Positions 26,871-35,909 of a stretch of 64,000 bases of DNA are shown one piece after another. Every line of letters starts with the position of its first letter. Within the stretch, counting starts at the first letter, position 1. The notes beneath the pieces are model-generated. The model saw only the letters and a program-made list of their open reading frames with translations. It made no database searches and was not told the DNA's origin. The position numbers and the translations under genes are program-made. This DNA is from Arthrobacter castelli DSM 16402 (GTDB taxonomy: Bacteria; Actinomycetota; Actinomycetes; Actinomycetales; Micrococcaceae): assembly GCF_000430705.1 (NCBI RefSeq), contig NZ_AUMN01000002.1, forward strand, positions 1 to 64,000. Reading direction: 5' to 3'.

Positions 26871-29141
26871 ATGCCCAAGACTGCCCGCGACCGCCTCGCA
26901 CGACTCCTCGCGGGGACAGGCCCGACGAGGGCCGACAGCGCCATGCTCCGCCTGCCCGGCGACGTACTCACGCTGGAAGTCGCCAACCTTAGCCCGACTC
27001 AAACCCCGATCCGCGCGGCTCAGGCAAAACAGCTGATCGGGGCGGCCCACCCTGCCCAGTATGGACGGGGGGAGGACACGCTGAGCGATACCTCGGTGCG
27101 CGACACCTGGGAGGTGGCCCCAGATCAGGTAAACCTTGGCGGCCCGACCTGGCAGGCTCATCTCGAGGCGGCGTTGGATGACTTCTGCGACGAGCTCGGC
27201 CTGCCTGCCGGTGCGCGATTGACCGCCGAGCTGCAGTCCTTGCTCGTCTACGGCAAGGGCCAGTTCTTCCTGCCCCACCAGGATTCCGAGAAACATGAGG
27301 GGATGGTCGCGTCCCTAGTGGTCATGCTGCCGTCGGTGCACACCGGCGGAGAGCTCGTCGTTGACGACGCCGGCAGCGAGCAGACCTACTGCGGTTCCCG
27401 TGACGACCTTGTCCTGGTCGCGTTCTATGCCGATCGCCGCCACGAGGTCCGGCCGGTCCGGTCGGGCTACCGAGTCACGCTGACCTTCAACCTGCTCCTC
27501 GCCGATCCGAGTGCGACCTCCGCGGCCGCTCCGGTTGCCGAAGCGTCATCCTATCTCACGGAGCACTTCACCACGCGCGTCTCCAGCCCGTACGGCGGCC
27601 GCGACCTCGGCGAGCCTACGCGGCTGGCGTTCCTGCTGGACCACGAGTACACCCAAGGCGGTCTGGCAGCTGGCCGCTTCAAGGGCGCGGACGCGGAGCG
27701 GGTCGCGACGCTGCGCTCAGCCGCGGAGCAAGCCGGGTGTCAGAGCGTGCTTGCCCTGACCGAGATCAAGGAGACCTGGGACGTCCTGCCGGCCGAAGAC
27801 CCTTGGCCGTACGACTGGTACGAGGACGAGGATGACGACGATGAGCTCGCCGACGAATCTGTTCACGAAGATGATGACGATTTCGAACTCAACGAGCTGA
27901 TCGATGACGAGATCACTCTTGGGTGGTGGACCAGCCCTGACGACACCAGAGCGGAGACAATCCGGCTCTCCCTGGGCGACCACGAAGTCTGCACGGCCAC
28001 ACCCACGAAGTCGCTGACGCCGTACGAGACCGAGTACGAGGGCTACACGGGTAACTATGGCAACACGTTGGACCGGTGGTACCGTCGGGCAGCGGTGGTC
28101 GTGTGGCCGAAGGAGAAGTCCTTCGAGGCGCGCGCCGAGGCGAGTTCAGCCTGGGCACTGCGGACTCTCCTCGACCGGATTGACGCCGGCGACCTCGACG
28201 GAGCACGTGCGCACGCGGCATCGCTGGCGCCGTTCTGGCTCCACCTCGAGGATGAGTTTCTGGCGCCTGCACTTCGGGTTGCGGCGGAGCTGCGTGACGC
28301 CACGATCGCGCGAGTGGTGGCGGCGCCCTTCCGCATAGAGATGCTGATGGCCGACCATGGTCCGCTTCTGGCGGCACTCGCCCGGGAGTACGGCGACCCG
28401 TGGTTGCTGGAGCTTATCGCCAGTTGGGAGTCCTCGAACCGGTCCGATGGTGTGAATCGACTCACGTGGGGCGCCGAATCCCTGCTTCCGTTATGCCAGA
28501 AGCTGCGCGAGCATGACGCGGACCAGATTGCAGCTGGGTGCGCTGACCGGGTCTGGCACTGGCTGTGGGGCCGGATTGAGATGTGGATCGGGCAGGATCA
28601 CCCCGAGCGACGACGTACAAACTTGGCTGAACTTGGAGTGCCGCTGGCACGGGTGCTGGAAGCCGCGTCCCACGATCTCGGCGCCACCATTGCCGACGCG
28701 CTGCGATCCTCGGGCGACAACGTGGTCGAACTCTTGGTTCCGCTTTTGCGGGCCCATCGCCCGCCACCGACTCCTGCACTGGTCGCCATCGCACACGATT
28801 GCCGGAGCCGGCTGACCCGGCTCGGGGACCGTCCGGCACGAGCCGAGGGCGACTGGTCGATGACCTGGACCGGATGCGGATGTGACGTGTGCGATCGGCT
28901 GGCACAATTCCTGAGAGCCCACTCCGAACACACCGACGAATGGCCGCTGGCCAAGCCGGGCCGCCAACACGTTCACCAGCAGATCGACGCCGCCGACCTA
29001 CCTGTCCGGCACACAACCCGCCGACAGGGCCGACCCTACACCCTGATCCTGGCGAAGACCGACGACCTGTTCCACCGCGAGGATAAAGTACGCCGGCAGG
29101 CACGGACGGATCTCGCGTGGCTAACGTCGGCGTTCGGGTAA
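26871..29141 (+). CDS. Large 2-oxoglutarate/Fe(II)-dependent oxygenase (prolyl-hydroxylase-like)
   Basis: This encodes a 756-residue cytosolic protein. About residues 100-220 carry the double-stranded beta-helix: LLVYGKGQFFLPHQDSEKHEGM gives HxD, TGGELVVDD follows, and LVAFYADRRHEVRPVRSGYRVTLTFNLLL gives the distal His and the 2OG-binding Arg. A very acidic linker (EDEDDDDELADE, EDDDDFELNELIDDE) follows, then 400 residues of helical repeats with a CGCDVC pair near the end. ATG 26871 is preferred over TTG 26853 because AGGAG lies 8 bases before it. Substrate unknown; the architecture suggests protein or nucleic-acid hydroxylation. Confidence 0.75.
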   Translation: MPKTARDRLARLLAGTGPTRADSAMLRLPGDVLTLEVANLSPTQTPIRAAQAKQLIGAAHPAQYGRGEDTLSDTSVRDTWEVAPDQVNLGGPTWQAHLEAALDDFCDELGLPAGARLTAELQSLLVYGKGQFFLPHQDSEKHEGMVASLVVMLPSVHTGGELVVDDAGSEQTYCGSRDDLVLVAFYADRRHEVRPVRSGYRVTLTFNLLLADPSATSAAAPVAEASSYLTEHFTTRVSSPYGGRDLGEPTRLAFLLDHEYTQGGLAAGRFKGADAERVATLRSAAEQAGCQSVLALTEIKETWDVLPAEDPWPYDWYEDEDDDDELADESVHEDDDDFELNELIDDEITLGWWTSPDDTRAETIRLSLGDHEVCTATPTKSLTPYETEYEGYTGNYGNTLDRWYRRAAVVVWPKEKSFEARAEASSAWALRTLLDRIDAGDLDGARAHAASLAPFWLHLEDEFLAPALRVAAELRDATIARVVAAPFRIEMLMADHGPLLAALAREYGDPWLLELIASWESSNRSDGVNRLTWGAESLLPLCQKLREHDADQIAAGCADRVWHWLWGRIEMWIGQDHPERRRTNLAELGVPLARVLEAASHDLGATIADALRSSGDNVVELLVPLLRAHRPPPTPALVAIAHDCRSRLTRLGDRPARAEGDWSMTWTGCGCDVCDRLAQFLRAHSEHTDEWPLAKPGRQHVHQQIDAADLPVRHTTRRQGRPYTLILAKTDDLFHREDKVRRQARTDLAWLTSAFG

Positions 29142-29196
29142 GCGAGCCAGGCGCCATATACCGAAGCGCGTCAGCAGGTATCAGGTGGGGCCTGTA

Positions 29197-29961
29197 TCAG
29201 TTGAGTCCGGACCGTTCCAGCACGTAGTCGATCATCGGTTCATACAACTGCGGAGACACGTTGTCGTCCAGCGGTACGGCGACCTGCAGTTGGCCCTGCG
29301 CTTCCGAGACAAACAGGCCCGGGTCGTTGCAGTCCGCGAAGCCCATCGCGTCGATTCCCGCCTCGGCTGCGTGGCCGGCCCACCCGTGATCGGCGACCAC
29401 CAGATCCGGCAGCGGCCCGCCGTCGGCCTGCAGCCGGGCCAGCACCGATTCCATGGGCACCGGCAGGTGGGTATGCATCAGGCTGCCGTGTTGATGCCAC
29501 ATCACTACGTGATTGATCTGCCGGATGTCGCCTGCATCGAAGCCGATGCCGGCCGGGATCGCGGCAACGGGACAACCGGCACCGGCCATGGCCTGGGCCA
29601 GCGCGGCGTGCACCGGCAGCAGCCCCGCCGGGTGCCCGGTGGCGAAGAGCAAAGTCTCCCGTTTGGCAGCAGCCGCGGCAAGCCGTGCCGCGAATCTGTC
29701 GAGGGCCGCCACACACAACCGGGCGCTGATAGTGTCCTGGCCCTGGCGGTGTTCTTGGTCGGAGCTGGTGCCCACTCGGTGATGCATCAGCTCAAACACA
29801 TCGTCGTAGGTCCACCGGTGGCTCCACCGGACGCCGAACCCGAGATCTTCCGCCCCGTCAATGAACCGGTGGATGTGGCGCACATTCACCTCCCGCGGGG
29901 TGGCGACATGGCCGGTGATGCGTACTGAGTCCAGGTATTCTTCCAGCTGTTGCGAATTCAC
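29197..29961 (-). CDS. Phosphatase-family protein next to mshA
   Basis: The 254-residue protein belongs to a conserved actinobacterial family commonly annotated as phosphatase: LDSVRITGHVATPREVNVRHI near the N-terminus, GQDTISARLCVAALDR, LLFATGHPAGLL, SLMHTHLPVPMESVL, DLVVADHGWAGHAAEAGIDAMGFADCNDP, and a C-terminal EPMIDYVLERSGL. Several His/Asp clusters (HTH, DHG) could bind metal, but the activity is not established from sequence. It is transcribed in the same direction as mshA, 25 bases downstream, so a link to mycothiol metabolism is possible by context only. Confidence 0.65.
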   Translation of the reverse strand: MNSQQLEEYLDSVRITGHVATPREVNVRHIHRFIDGAEDLGFGVRWSHRWTYDDVFELMHHRVGTSSDQEHRQGQDTISARLCVAALDRFAARLAAAAAKRETLLFATGHPAGLLPVHAALAQAMAGAGCPVAAIPAGIGFDAGDIRQINHVVMWHQHGSLMHTHLPVPMESVLARLQADGGPLPDLVVADHGWAGHAAEAGIDAMGFADCNDPGLFVSEAQGQLQVAVPLDDNVSPQLYEPMIDYVLERSGLN

Positions 29962-29986
29962 GCCTCAAGTCTAGTGAACCGGCCGC

Positions 29987-31231
29987 TCACTCCACCCCGG
30001 AGGTGCCCGAGTGGGCCGCGACCGCGAGCTGGTAGCTGTCCGCCGTCAGTTCAGCCGTGTGCTGCCACCCAAACCCCTGGGCGTAGAGGGCAGCGGCACG
30101 GCCCAGGGCGCGGCGGGTTTCGTCGTCGTCGTACAACTGTTCCAACGCGGTTGCCCAGTCTGCGGGCGCATGCCCATCGATCAGCAGGCCGGTACGGCCA
30201 TCGCGGACCGCTTTACCCAGACCCCCGACGTCGGTGGCAACCACCGGAATTCCGCAGGCCTGGGCCTCCAGGGCGACCAGACCAAACGATTCACTGAACG
30301 ACGGCATCGCCACCACGTCACTGGCCCGGTACCAATCAGCCAACTCGGCCGGCTCCACCGGCGGGAGGACCGTGACGACGTCGTCCAGCCCCAACCGGCT
30401 CACCTCCGGCCCCAGCTCGAGGGCCTCGGAACCGCTCGGCGCCCCGAGCAAAGTGACACGAAGAGGAAGCTCCGGGCGGCGGCGCCTCAGTTCGGCAGCC
30501 GCCTTGATCAGCACCTGAGGACCCTTATGCCGCTGGATCCGGCCCGCGAACAATACATGGAAGATTCCTATGTCTGACCGCTGGCTGGAGTCGCTGCGGG
30601 CGCCGGGTTTGAACACTGACAGGTCCACCCCGGGGGCGATCACGTCAATGCTGGCGGGATCGGCCCCGTACAGCCGTTCCAAGTCGCCGGCTTCGGCCTG
30701 GGTGTTCGCGATCAGCCGGTCTGCCTGCTCCACAATCCGTTGTTCGCCGGCCACGCGCGCCGCCGGTTCCGCCCGGTCGGCCGGGCCCAAGGACTGGTTC
30801 TTCACCTTGGCCATGGTGTGCATCGAATGCACCAGCGGGGTGTCCCAATGGTCTGTCATCAATAATCCGGTCATTCCCGAAACCCAGTAGTGCGAATGGA
30901 TGACGTCGAAATGGCCGTCCGCGAGCAGAGCCTTGATCCGATTCATTGCTCCGGCCAGGGATGAGACGTGCCGGGGCAGCTCTTCCTTGGCCACGGTTCG
31001 CGGACCGGCGTGAATATGCCGCACCAGCACGCCGTCCGACACATGCTCAATTTCGGCTTGATCCTCGGCATCGGCACGCGTAAATATTTCGACTTCAATG
31101 CCGGACTCGGCCAGCGCCTGCGCCAATGACTTGATGTAGACGTTCATGCCTCCCGCATCACCGCCACCGGCTTGCCGCAGCGGGGAGGTGTGCAGCGACA
31201 ACATCGCCACACGGCGGACCCGATGCACCAT
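29987..31231 (-). CDS. mshA: D-inositol-3-phosphate glycosyltransferase MshA
   Basis: MshA performs the first step of mycothiol synthesis, joining UDP-GlcNAc to inositol 3-phosphate. The GT-B protein shows LSLHTSPLRQAGGGDAGGMNVYIKS at the start, DVIHSHYWVSG, FAGRIQRHKGPQVL and the donor-site PSFSESFGLVALEAQACGIPVVAT (Ex7E). ATG 31231 is used, with AAGAAGGG just upstream; a TTG three bases earlier is possible. It is divergent from the App1-type phosphatase gene across a repeat-containing spacer. Confidence 0.93.
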   Translation of the reverse strand: MVHRVRRVAMLSLHTSPLRQAGGGDAGGMNVYIKSLAQALAESGIEVEIFTRADAEDQAEIEHVSDGVLVRHIHAGPRTVAKEELPRHVSSLAGAMNRIKALLADGHFDVIHSHYWVSGMTGLLMTDHWDTPLVHSMHTMAKVKNQSLGPADRAEPAARVAGEQRIVEQADRLIANTQAEAGDLERLYGADPASIDVIAPGVDLSVFKPGARSDSSQRSDIGIFHVLFAGRIQRHKGPQVLIKAAAELRRRRPELPLRVTLLGAPSGSEALELGPEVSRLGLDDVVTVLPPVEPAELADWYRASDVVAMPSFSESFGLVALEAQACGIPVVATDVGGLGKAVRDGRTGLLIDGHAPADWATALEQLYDDDETRRALGRAAALYAQGFGWQHTAELTADSYQLAVAAHSGTSGVE

Positions 31232-31295
31232 CAACCCTTCTTCCTGCGCCCTGCCATGGCTTCGATTCTAGCTGTCCCGGGTCAGGCCGGCAGCT

Positions 31296-31339
31296 TGACC
31301 GATCGGCATGACCGGGCAGCGTGACCGATCTGTCATGAC
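31296..31339. promoter_or_regulatory. Direct repeat in the mshA/App1 divergent spacer
   Basis: TGACCGATCGGCATGAC (31296-31312) and TGACCGATCTGTCATGAC (31322-31339) repeat with a 26-bp period, directly before the ATG at 31351. The arrangement suggests an operator for a regulator of one or both genes. Confidence 0.45.
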
Positions 31340-31350
31340 ACACTGTTGTT

Positions 31351-32397
31351 ATGACGGATGCGACGCCACGCACGGAATCCGCACGCGACCGGGTCACCAA
31401 CTTCGCCGCCCGGGCCGAGGACGCCTTTCACATGTTCCGTGAACGGCGCGCCCGCCGGAGGGACTACACCGAGGCCATCATCGCCTACGCAGGCTATGGC
31501 TCCACCGAATGGGTGCGGGTACTGGGCAGGGTGTTGCTCACCCGGCAGCCCGCCCACCACCGGCACATGCAGTCAACAGCTGCGAACGTGCGCGGCTGGC
31601 GGAGCTTCACCAGTATTCCGGTGGCCGACGCCGAGGTGACAGTCCGCTTGAACGGAACCAGCCATGTTGTCACCGCCGACCGGGGAGGCGTGGTGGATGT
31701 GGTCGTCGACGCCGGCCTGTCCCCGGGATGGCACACCATCACTATGGAAACCGCGCAGTCGGAACCGGCCGAAGCAATGGTGTTCATCGTCGCTCCGGAC
31801 ACGACAACCGGCATCATCTCCGATATCGATGACACGGTGATGGTCACCGCGTTGCCCCGGCCACTGCTGGCCGCCTGGAACACCTTCGTGTTGAACGAGC
31901 ACGCCAGAACGCCGACTCCCGGAATGGCCGTGCTGCTGGAGCGGTTGTCCAAGACGCATGACGGCGCGCCGGTGATCTACCTGTCGACTGGAGCCTGGAA
32001 CGTGGCGCCGACGTTGACCAGGTTCCTGACCAGGAACCTGTACCCGGCCGGGACCTTGCTGCTCACCGACTGGGGCCCGACGCGCGAGCGCTGGTTCCGC
32101 AGCGGCTCCGAACACAAACGGAGCAACCTGGCCAGGCTGGCACGGGAGTTCCCGCACATCCGCTGGCTGCTGATCGGCGACGACGGGCAGCACGACGAAG
32201 ACATCTATTCAGAATTTGCCCGCAACCTGCCCGGTCACAGCGCCGCTATCGCTATCCGGGAATTGTCCGTCAGCGAAGCAGTGCTCGCCGGTGGCCGCGC
32301 CCGGGACAGCAATCGCGGCCACAGCGAAGTTCCTATGGTCTATGGGCCCGATGGCGCGGGCCTGGCCAGAAAGCTCGAGCAGCTTGAGCTACTATAA
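31351..32397 (+). CDS. App1-family phosphatidate phosphatase-like protein (DUF2183)
   Basis: This 348-residue HAD-type phosphatase has the catalytic DxDxT motif in GIISDIDDTVMVTALPRP, then VIYLSTGAWNVAPTLTRFL, LLTDWGPTRERWFRSGSEHKRSNLARL and a late acid motif IGDDGQHDEDIYSEF. The yeast founding member App1 dephosphorylates phosphatidic acid; bacterial homologues are assumed to act on phospholipids. It is monocistronic, with ATG right behind the direct repeat, and a 380-base gap follows it. Confidence 0.85.
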   Translation: MTDATPRTESARDRVTNFAARAEDAFHMFRERRARRRDYTEAIIAYAGYGSTEWVRVLGRVLLTRQPAHHRHMQSTAANVRGWRSFTSIPVADAEVTVRLNGTSHVVTADRGGVVDVVVDAGLSPGWHTITMETAQSEPAEAMVFIVAPDTTTGIISDIDDTVMVTALPRPLLAAWNTFVLNEHARTPTPGMAVLLERLSKTHDGAPVIYLSTGAWNVAPTLTRFLTRNLYPAGTLLLTDWGPTRERWFRSGSEHKRSNLARLAREFPHIRWLLIGDDGQHDEDIYSEFARNLPGHSAAIAIRELSVSEAVLAGGRARDSNRGHSEVPMVYGPDGAGLARKLEQLELL

Positions 32398-32781
32398 GAT
32401 CAGTGACTGACAACACTTTCGACACCCTCGACAGGCCGCAGCGCGCTACCCCGCAGTAACAAAGCTATAACACGTTAAAACCGCGCCAATTCAGGGCATT
32501 CAGGGGCCTTATGCTCCTTTGAGGCTCGGCTATATCTGAATTAATCCCATATCGTTACGCTCACAGTGAACGAGGCGTTGTTAGGCTCTATTACTAAAGC
32601 ACATGATCCAACGGGATTCTGCAGACAGTACGTGGCCTTGTACTGCCTTAGAGCGCCGCCGTCATCTCCTACCGTTCAGGGGACGCCGGTACGGTGCATC
32701 GTCCCACTACGCATAATGGTGCTCGCAACGGGGAACTACACCAAAGATATATTCACCGTGGGGGCCCATGGATTGGGAAGA
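32398..32781 (+). promoter_or_regulatory. Upstream region of the compatible-solute transporter operon
   Basis: This 384-base stretch is richer in A+T than its surroundings (TAACACGTTAAAACC, TATATCTGAATTAATCCCATATCG) and contains no convincing gene. TTCAGGG occurs three times (near 32482, 32491 and 32675). It probably holds the osmotically controlled promoter, but I cannot place -35/-10 boxes confidently. Confidence 0.4.
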
Positions 32782-33954
32782 GTGAACGAGAACATTGCCC
32801 TGAAGGCCGAGAACATGTACAAGGTTTTCGGCCGCCGCTCCGCAGAAGTTGTCCAGAAGCTGCAGGACGGACAAAGCCGGGAGGAACTGAGCCGGTTCGG
32901 CACGGCAGCTGTCATCGATGCGTCCTTCGAAGTCCGCCGAGGCGAGATATTCGTGGTGATGGGCCTGTCCGGTTCGGGCAAGTCCACACTGATCCGGATG
33001 CTCAATGGGCTGCTGCCTGCCACTGCCGGAGCCGTGACCATCGGCGACACCTCGCTGTCTGAGATTTCAGACAAGGAGTTGCGGCTGCTTCGCCAGCAGA
33101 AGGTTTCGATGGTGTTTCAGCACTTCGCCTTGATGCCGCACCGCACCGTGCTCGACAATGCCGCCTATGCCCTCGAAGTGCAGGGGGTTGAGCAGTCCGA
33201 ACGCGAAGAACGGGCTGCCAAGGTGCTCGAACGCGTCGGCCTGGGAGGCTGGGGCGAGAAGTTCCCCTCCCAGCTCTCGGGCGGCATGAAACAACGCGTG
33301 GGGTTGGCCCGCGCCTTGGCGGCTGAGACTGAGGTCCTCCTGATGGATGAAGCCTTCTCGGCGCTCGACCCGCTGATCCGGCGGGAGATGCAGGAGCAGC
33401 TGATCGACCTGCAGCGCGAGCTGGACAAAACGATCATCTTCATTACCCATGACCTGAACGAAGCAATGTTGCTGGGCGACCGGATTGCGATGATGCATGA
33501 TGGCCGGATCGTGCAGATTGGCACCCCGGACCAGATTCTCACCGCCCCGGCGAGTGATTATGTCGAGCAGTTTGTCCAGGATGTTGACCGCAGCCGTGTG
33601 CTGACTGTCGAATCTGTGATGGACGCCAGCCCGGAAGACGTTGAATTCGTATCACGTCCGGGAATGACGCCGGTGAAGGCCGACACCCTGCTGTCGGACG
33701 TCTTCGCCGTCTCCGCGGCGAACGAAAAGCCGCTGGCAGTGGTGGATGGCCAAGACCAGGTGGTTGGGTCCCTCGGTCATGGAACCCTGCTGTCTGCCCT
33801 GAGCAATCCAAACGCGGATCATCCGAAGACCCTTGTGGAAGAGCAGGACAAGTACCAACGACCCACAACGGCGCCTCAGGCTGAAGGCGCCGGGGTTGCA
33901 GGCGGCGATGCCCCCAGCGCGGATGATGACAAGCGTAAGGGAGGTGTCAGCTGA
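32782..33954 (+). CDS. proV: Glycine betaine/proline ABC transporter ATP-binding protein (ProV/OpuAA)
   Basis: This subunit energises uptake of compatible solutes. From ENIALKAENMYKVFGRR the ATPase shows Walker A VMGLSGSGKSTLIRML, Q-loop VFQHFALMPHRTV, signature QLSGGMKQRVGLARALA, Walker B VLLMDEAFSALD and H-loop IFITHDLNEAM, then CBS-like regulatory domains. GTG 32782 gives the family-typical start, though GGGAAGA sits very close to it; ATG 32716 would add 22 atypical residues. The stop overlaps the permease start (TGATG). Confidence 0.92.
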   Translation: MNENIALKAENMYKVFGRRSAEVVQKLQDGQSREELSRFGTAAVIDASFEVRRGEIFVVMGLSGSGKSTLIRMLNGLLPATAGAVTIGDTSLSEISDKELRLLRQQKVSMVFQHFALMPHRTVLDNAAYALEVQGVEQSEREERAAKVLERVGLGGWGEKFPSQLSGGMKQRVGLARALAAETEVLLMDEAFSALDPLIRREMQEQLIDLQRELDKTIIFITHDLNEAMLLGDRIAMMHDGRIVQIGTPDQILTAPASDYVEQFVQDVDRSRVLTVESVMDASPEDVEFVSRPGMTPVKADTLLSDVFAVSAANEKPLAVVDGQDQVVGSLGHGTLLSALSNPNADHPKTLVEEQDKYQRPTTAPQAEGAGVAGGDAPSADDDKRKGGVS

Positions 33955-34802
33955 TGGAGTTCGAATTCACGATTCCGCTGGGCGACTGGATAGAGTCCGG
34001 GTTCGGGTGGCTCGAAAGCACGTTCCAAGCCGTATTCGATTTTGTCTCATTCGCTGCCGAGTCGATCTACACAGGGCTTGAATGGATCCTGTTGACCCCG
34101 CCGTTTTGGGCCATCCTGCTGGCGCTGGTAGCCATCGGGTGGTTGGTAAAGAATTGGAAGTTCGCCATCGGCACTGGGGTGGGACTGCTTCTGGTCTACG
34201 GCGTCAATATGTGGGATCCGATGATGGAGACCTTGGCTCTGGTGATGTTGGCGAGCTCCCTGGCGATTTTGATGAGCGTACCGTTGGGGATTTTGGCGGC
34301 TAAGTCTGAAGTGGCGTCCGTCATCTTCCGGCCGATCCTCGATTTCCTGCAGACAATGCCGGTGTTCGTCTATCTCCTTCCGGCGGTGGCATTCTTCAGC
34401 GTCGGGGTGGTGCCAGGTATCTTTGCGACGATCGTGTTCGCGGTGGCGCCAGGGGTGCGCTTCACCGAACTAGCCATCCGTGGTGTCGACAAGGAAGTTG
34501 TCGAAGCCGGACAGGCATTCGGATCCTCACCGTGGCGGATTCTGCGTCAGATCCAGATCCCGCTGGGCGCGCCGACCATCATGGCCGGCATCAACCAGGT
34601 AATCATGCTGTCGCTGTCCATGGTCGTCATCGCCGGGCTCGTCGGGGCGGGTGGCTTGGGCCGTGAAGTCTCCCTCGCGCTCGGCCGTGTAGACACAGCG
34701 CTGGGCATGGAAGCAGGGATTTCTGTAGTAATCCTGGCCATCTATCTCGACCGACTGACCGCAACTTTGGGCAAGTCGTCAACACCGGCGTCGACAGCCT
34801 GA
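33954..34802 (+). CDS. proW: Glycine betaine/proline ABC transporter permease (ProW/OpuAB)
   Basis: The 282-residue permease starts EFEFTIPLGDWIESGFGWLESTF, as ProW proteins do, and carries about six to seven membrane helices plus the EAA-like coupling loop DKEVVEAGQAFGSSPWRILRQIQIPLGAPTIMAGINQ. It forms the membrane channel for the ATPase upstream and receives substrate from the lipoprotein downstream. ATG 33954 overlaps the upstream stop by one base. Confidence 0.93.
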   Translation: MEFEFTIPLGDWIESGFGWLESTFQAVFDFVSFAAESIYTGLEWILLTPPFWAILLALVAIGWLVKNWKFAIGTGVGLLLVYGVNMWDPMMETLALVMLASSLAILMSVPLGILAAKSEVASVIFRPILDFLQTMPVFVYLLPAVAFFSVGVVPGIFATIVFAVAPGVRFTELAIRGVDKEVVEAGQAFGSSPWRILRQIQIPLGAPTIMAGINQVIMLSLSMVVIAGLVGAGGLGREVSLALGRVDTALGMEAGISVVILAIYLDRLTATLGKSSTPASTA

Positions 34803-34845
34803 TCGTTCGAATAAACCCTGCTCCGCGCAGGTGAAAGGAAAGAAG

Positions 34846-35787
34846 ATGAAAAAGCGTTTTACCTCAATCGCAGCAATGGGGATGATTACCGCGCTGGCCT
34901 TGGCAGGATGCGGTGGCGACACCGGTGGCTCCGAAGGCGGCGGCAACACCGACGGCAGTGGTGGTGGCGGTGGCGAGACTTCCGCAGCCAGCCTGGAAGG
35001 CAAGGAACTGACCATCGGCGTGTTCAGCGGATGGCCCGAGGGCCGTGCTGTATCCGAACTGTGGCAGCACATCCTCGAAGAAAAGGGCATGACGGTCAAC
35101 TTGGAAACCGCCAAAGCCGGCCCTGCCTTCAGCGGCCTGGCCGCTGGCGACTATGACCTGCTGATGGACGTGTGGCTGCCGACGACTCACGAGCAATACC
35201 TGAAGGAACACGGAGACAGCATCACAGAGCTCGGCGCCTGGAACGATGCGGCCAAGCTTACTATTGCAACCAACGCGGATGCGCCAATCGATTCGCTAAC
35301 GGAACTGGCTGAGAACGCCGAAAAGTTCGATAACCGACTGATCGGCATCGAGCCGGGTGCGGGCTTGACCGAGGCCACCACGGAAGAAGTCATTCCCACT
35401 TACGGGTTGGAGGGCATGGAATACATCACCTCCTCGACTCCCGCCATGCTTTCGGAGCTGAAGTCCGCGATGGAGGCTGACGAGAACATCGTCGTCACGC
35501 TGTGGCGCCCGCACTGGGCCTATAACGCGTTCGACATCAAGGATCTGAAGGACCCAAAGAACACCTTGGGGACTGCCGAAAGCATTTACTCCTACGGGTC
35601 CAAGAACATCAAGGAGGAATACCCGAAGGTCGCGAAGTGGATTTCCAACTTCAAGATGAAGAACGACCTGCTTTACTCACTCGAAAATGTCATGTTCAAC
35701 AAGAACGAGACGGATAAATACGATCCGATCATCGACAAGTGGGTTTCCGAGAACCAGGAGTACGTGGACAGCCTGACCGCCAAGTAG
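34846..35787 (+). CDS. proX: Glycine betaine/proline-binding lipoprotein (ProX/OpuAC)
   Basis: The 313-residue substrate-binding protein has a lipoprotein signal with lipobox LALAGC (Cys22), a Gly/Ser linker, and the OpuAC fold: LTIGVFSGWPEGRAVSELWQ, YDLLMDVWLPTTHEQYLKE, LIGIEPGAGLTEAT and VTLWRPHWAYNAFDIKDL, where Trp residues would cage the quaternary amine. ATG 34846 has AAAGGA 5 bases upstream. It is anchored outside the membrane and delivers solute to ProW. Confidence 0.93.
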   Translation: MKKRFTSIAAMGMITALALAGCGGDTGGSEGGGNTDGSGGGGGETSAASLEGKELTIGVFSGWPEGRAVSELWQHILEEKGMTVNLETAKAGPAFSGLAAGDYDLLMDVWLPTTHEQYLKEHGDSITELGAWNDAAKLTIATNADAPIDSLTELAENAEKFDNRLIGIEPGAGLTEATTEEVIPTYGLEGMEYITSSTPAMLSELKSAMEADENIVVTLWRPHWAYNAFDIKDLKDPKNTLGTAESIYSYGSKNIKEEYPKVAKWISNFKMKNDLLYSLENVMFNKNETDKYDPIIDKWVSENQEYVDSLTAK

Positions 35788-35812
35788 GCAGTCGCGCTGA
35801 CTCAGCTGCTGA

Positions 35813-35855
35813 ACTCAGGCCAGCCATCCGGACCGCTCCGGTGGCTGGCCTGAGT
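35813..35855. terminator. Bidirectional hairpin between proX and the LysR gene
   Basis: ACTCAGGCCAGCCA and TGGCTGGCCTGAGT form a perfect stem around a GC-rich loop, positioned between convergent genes. Confidence 0.8.
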
Positions 35856-35909
35856 GCTGTCCGGCCCGGTTCAAGCAGCGGGCGCGGGCCTGCGTGCGCC
35901 GGTGCTGTG

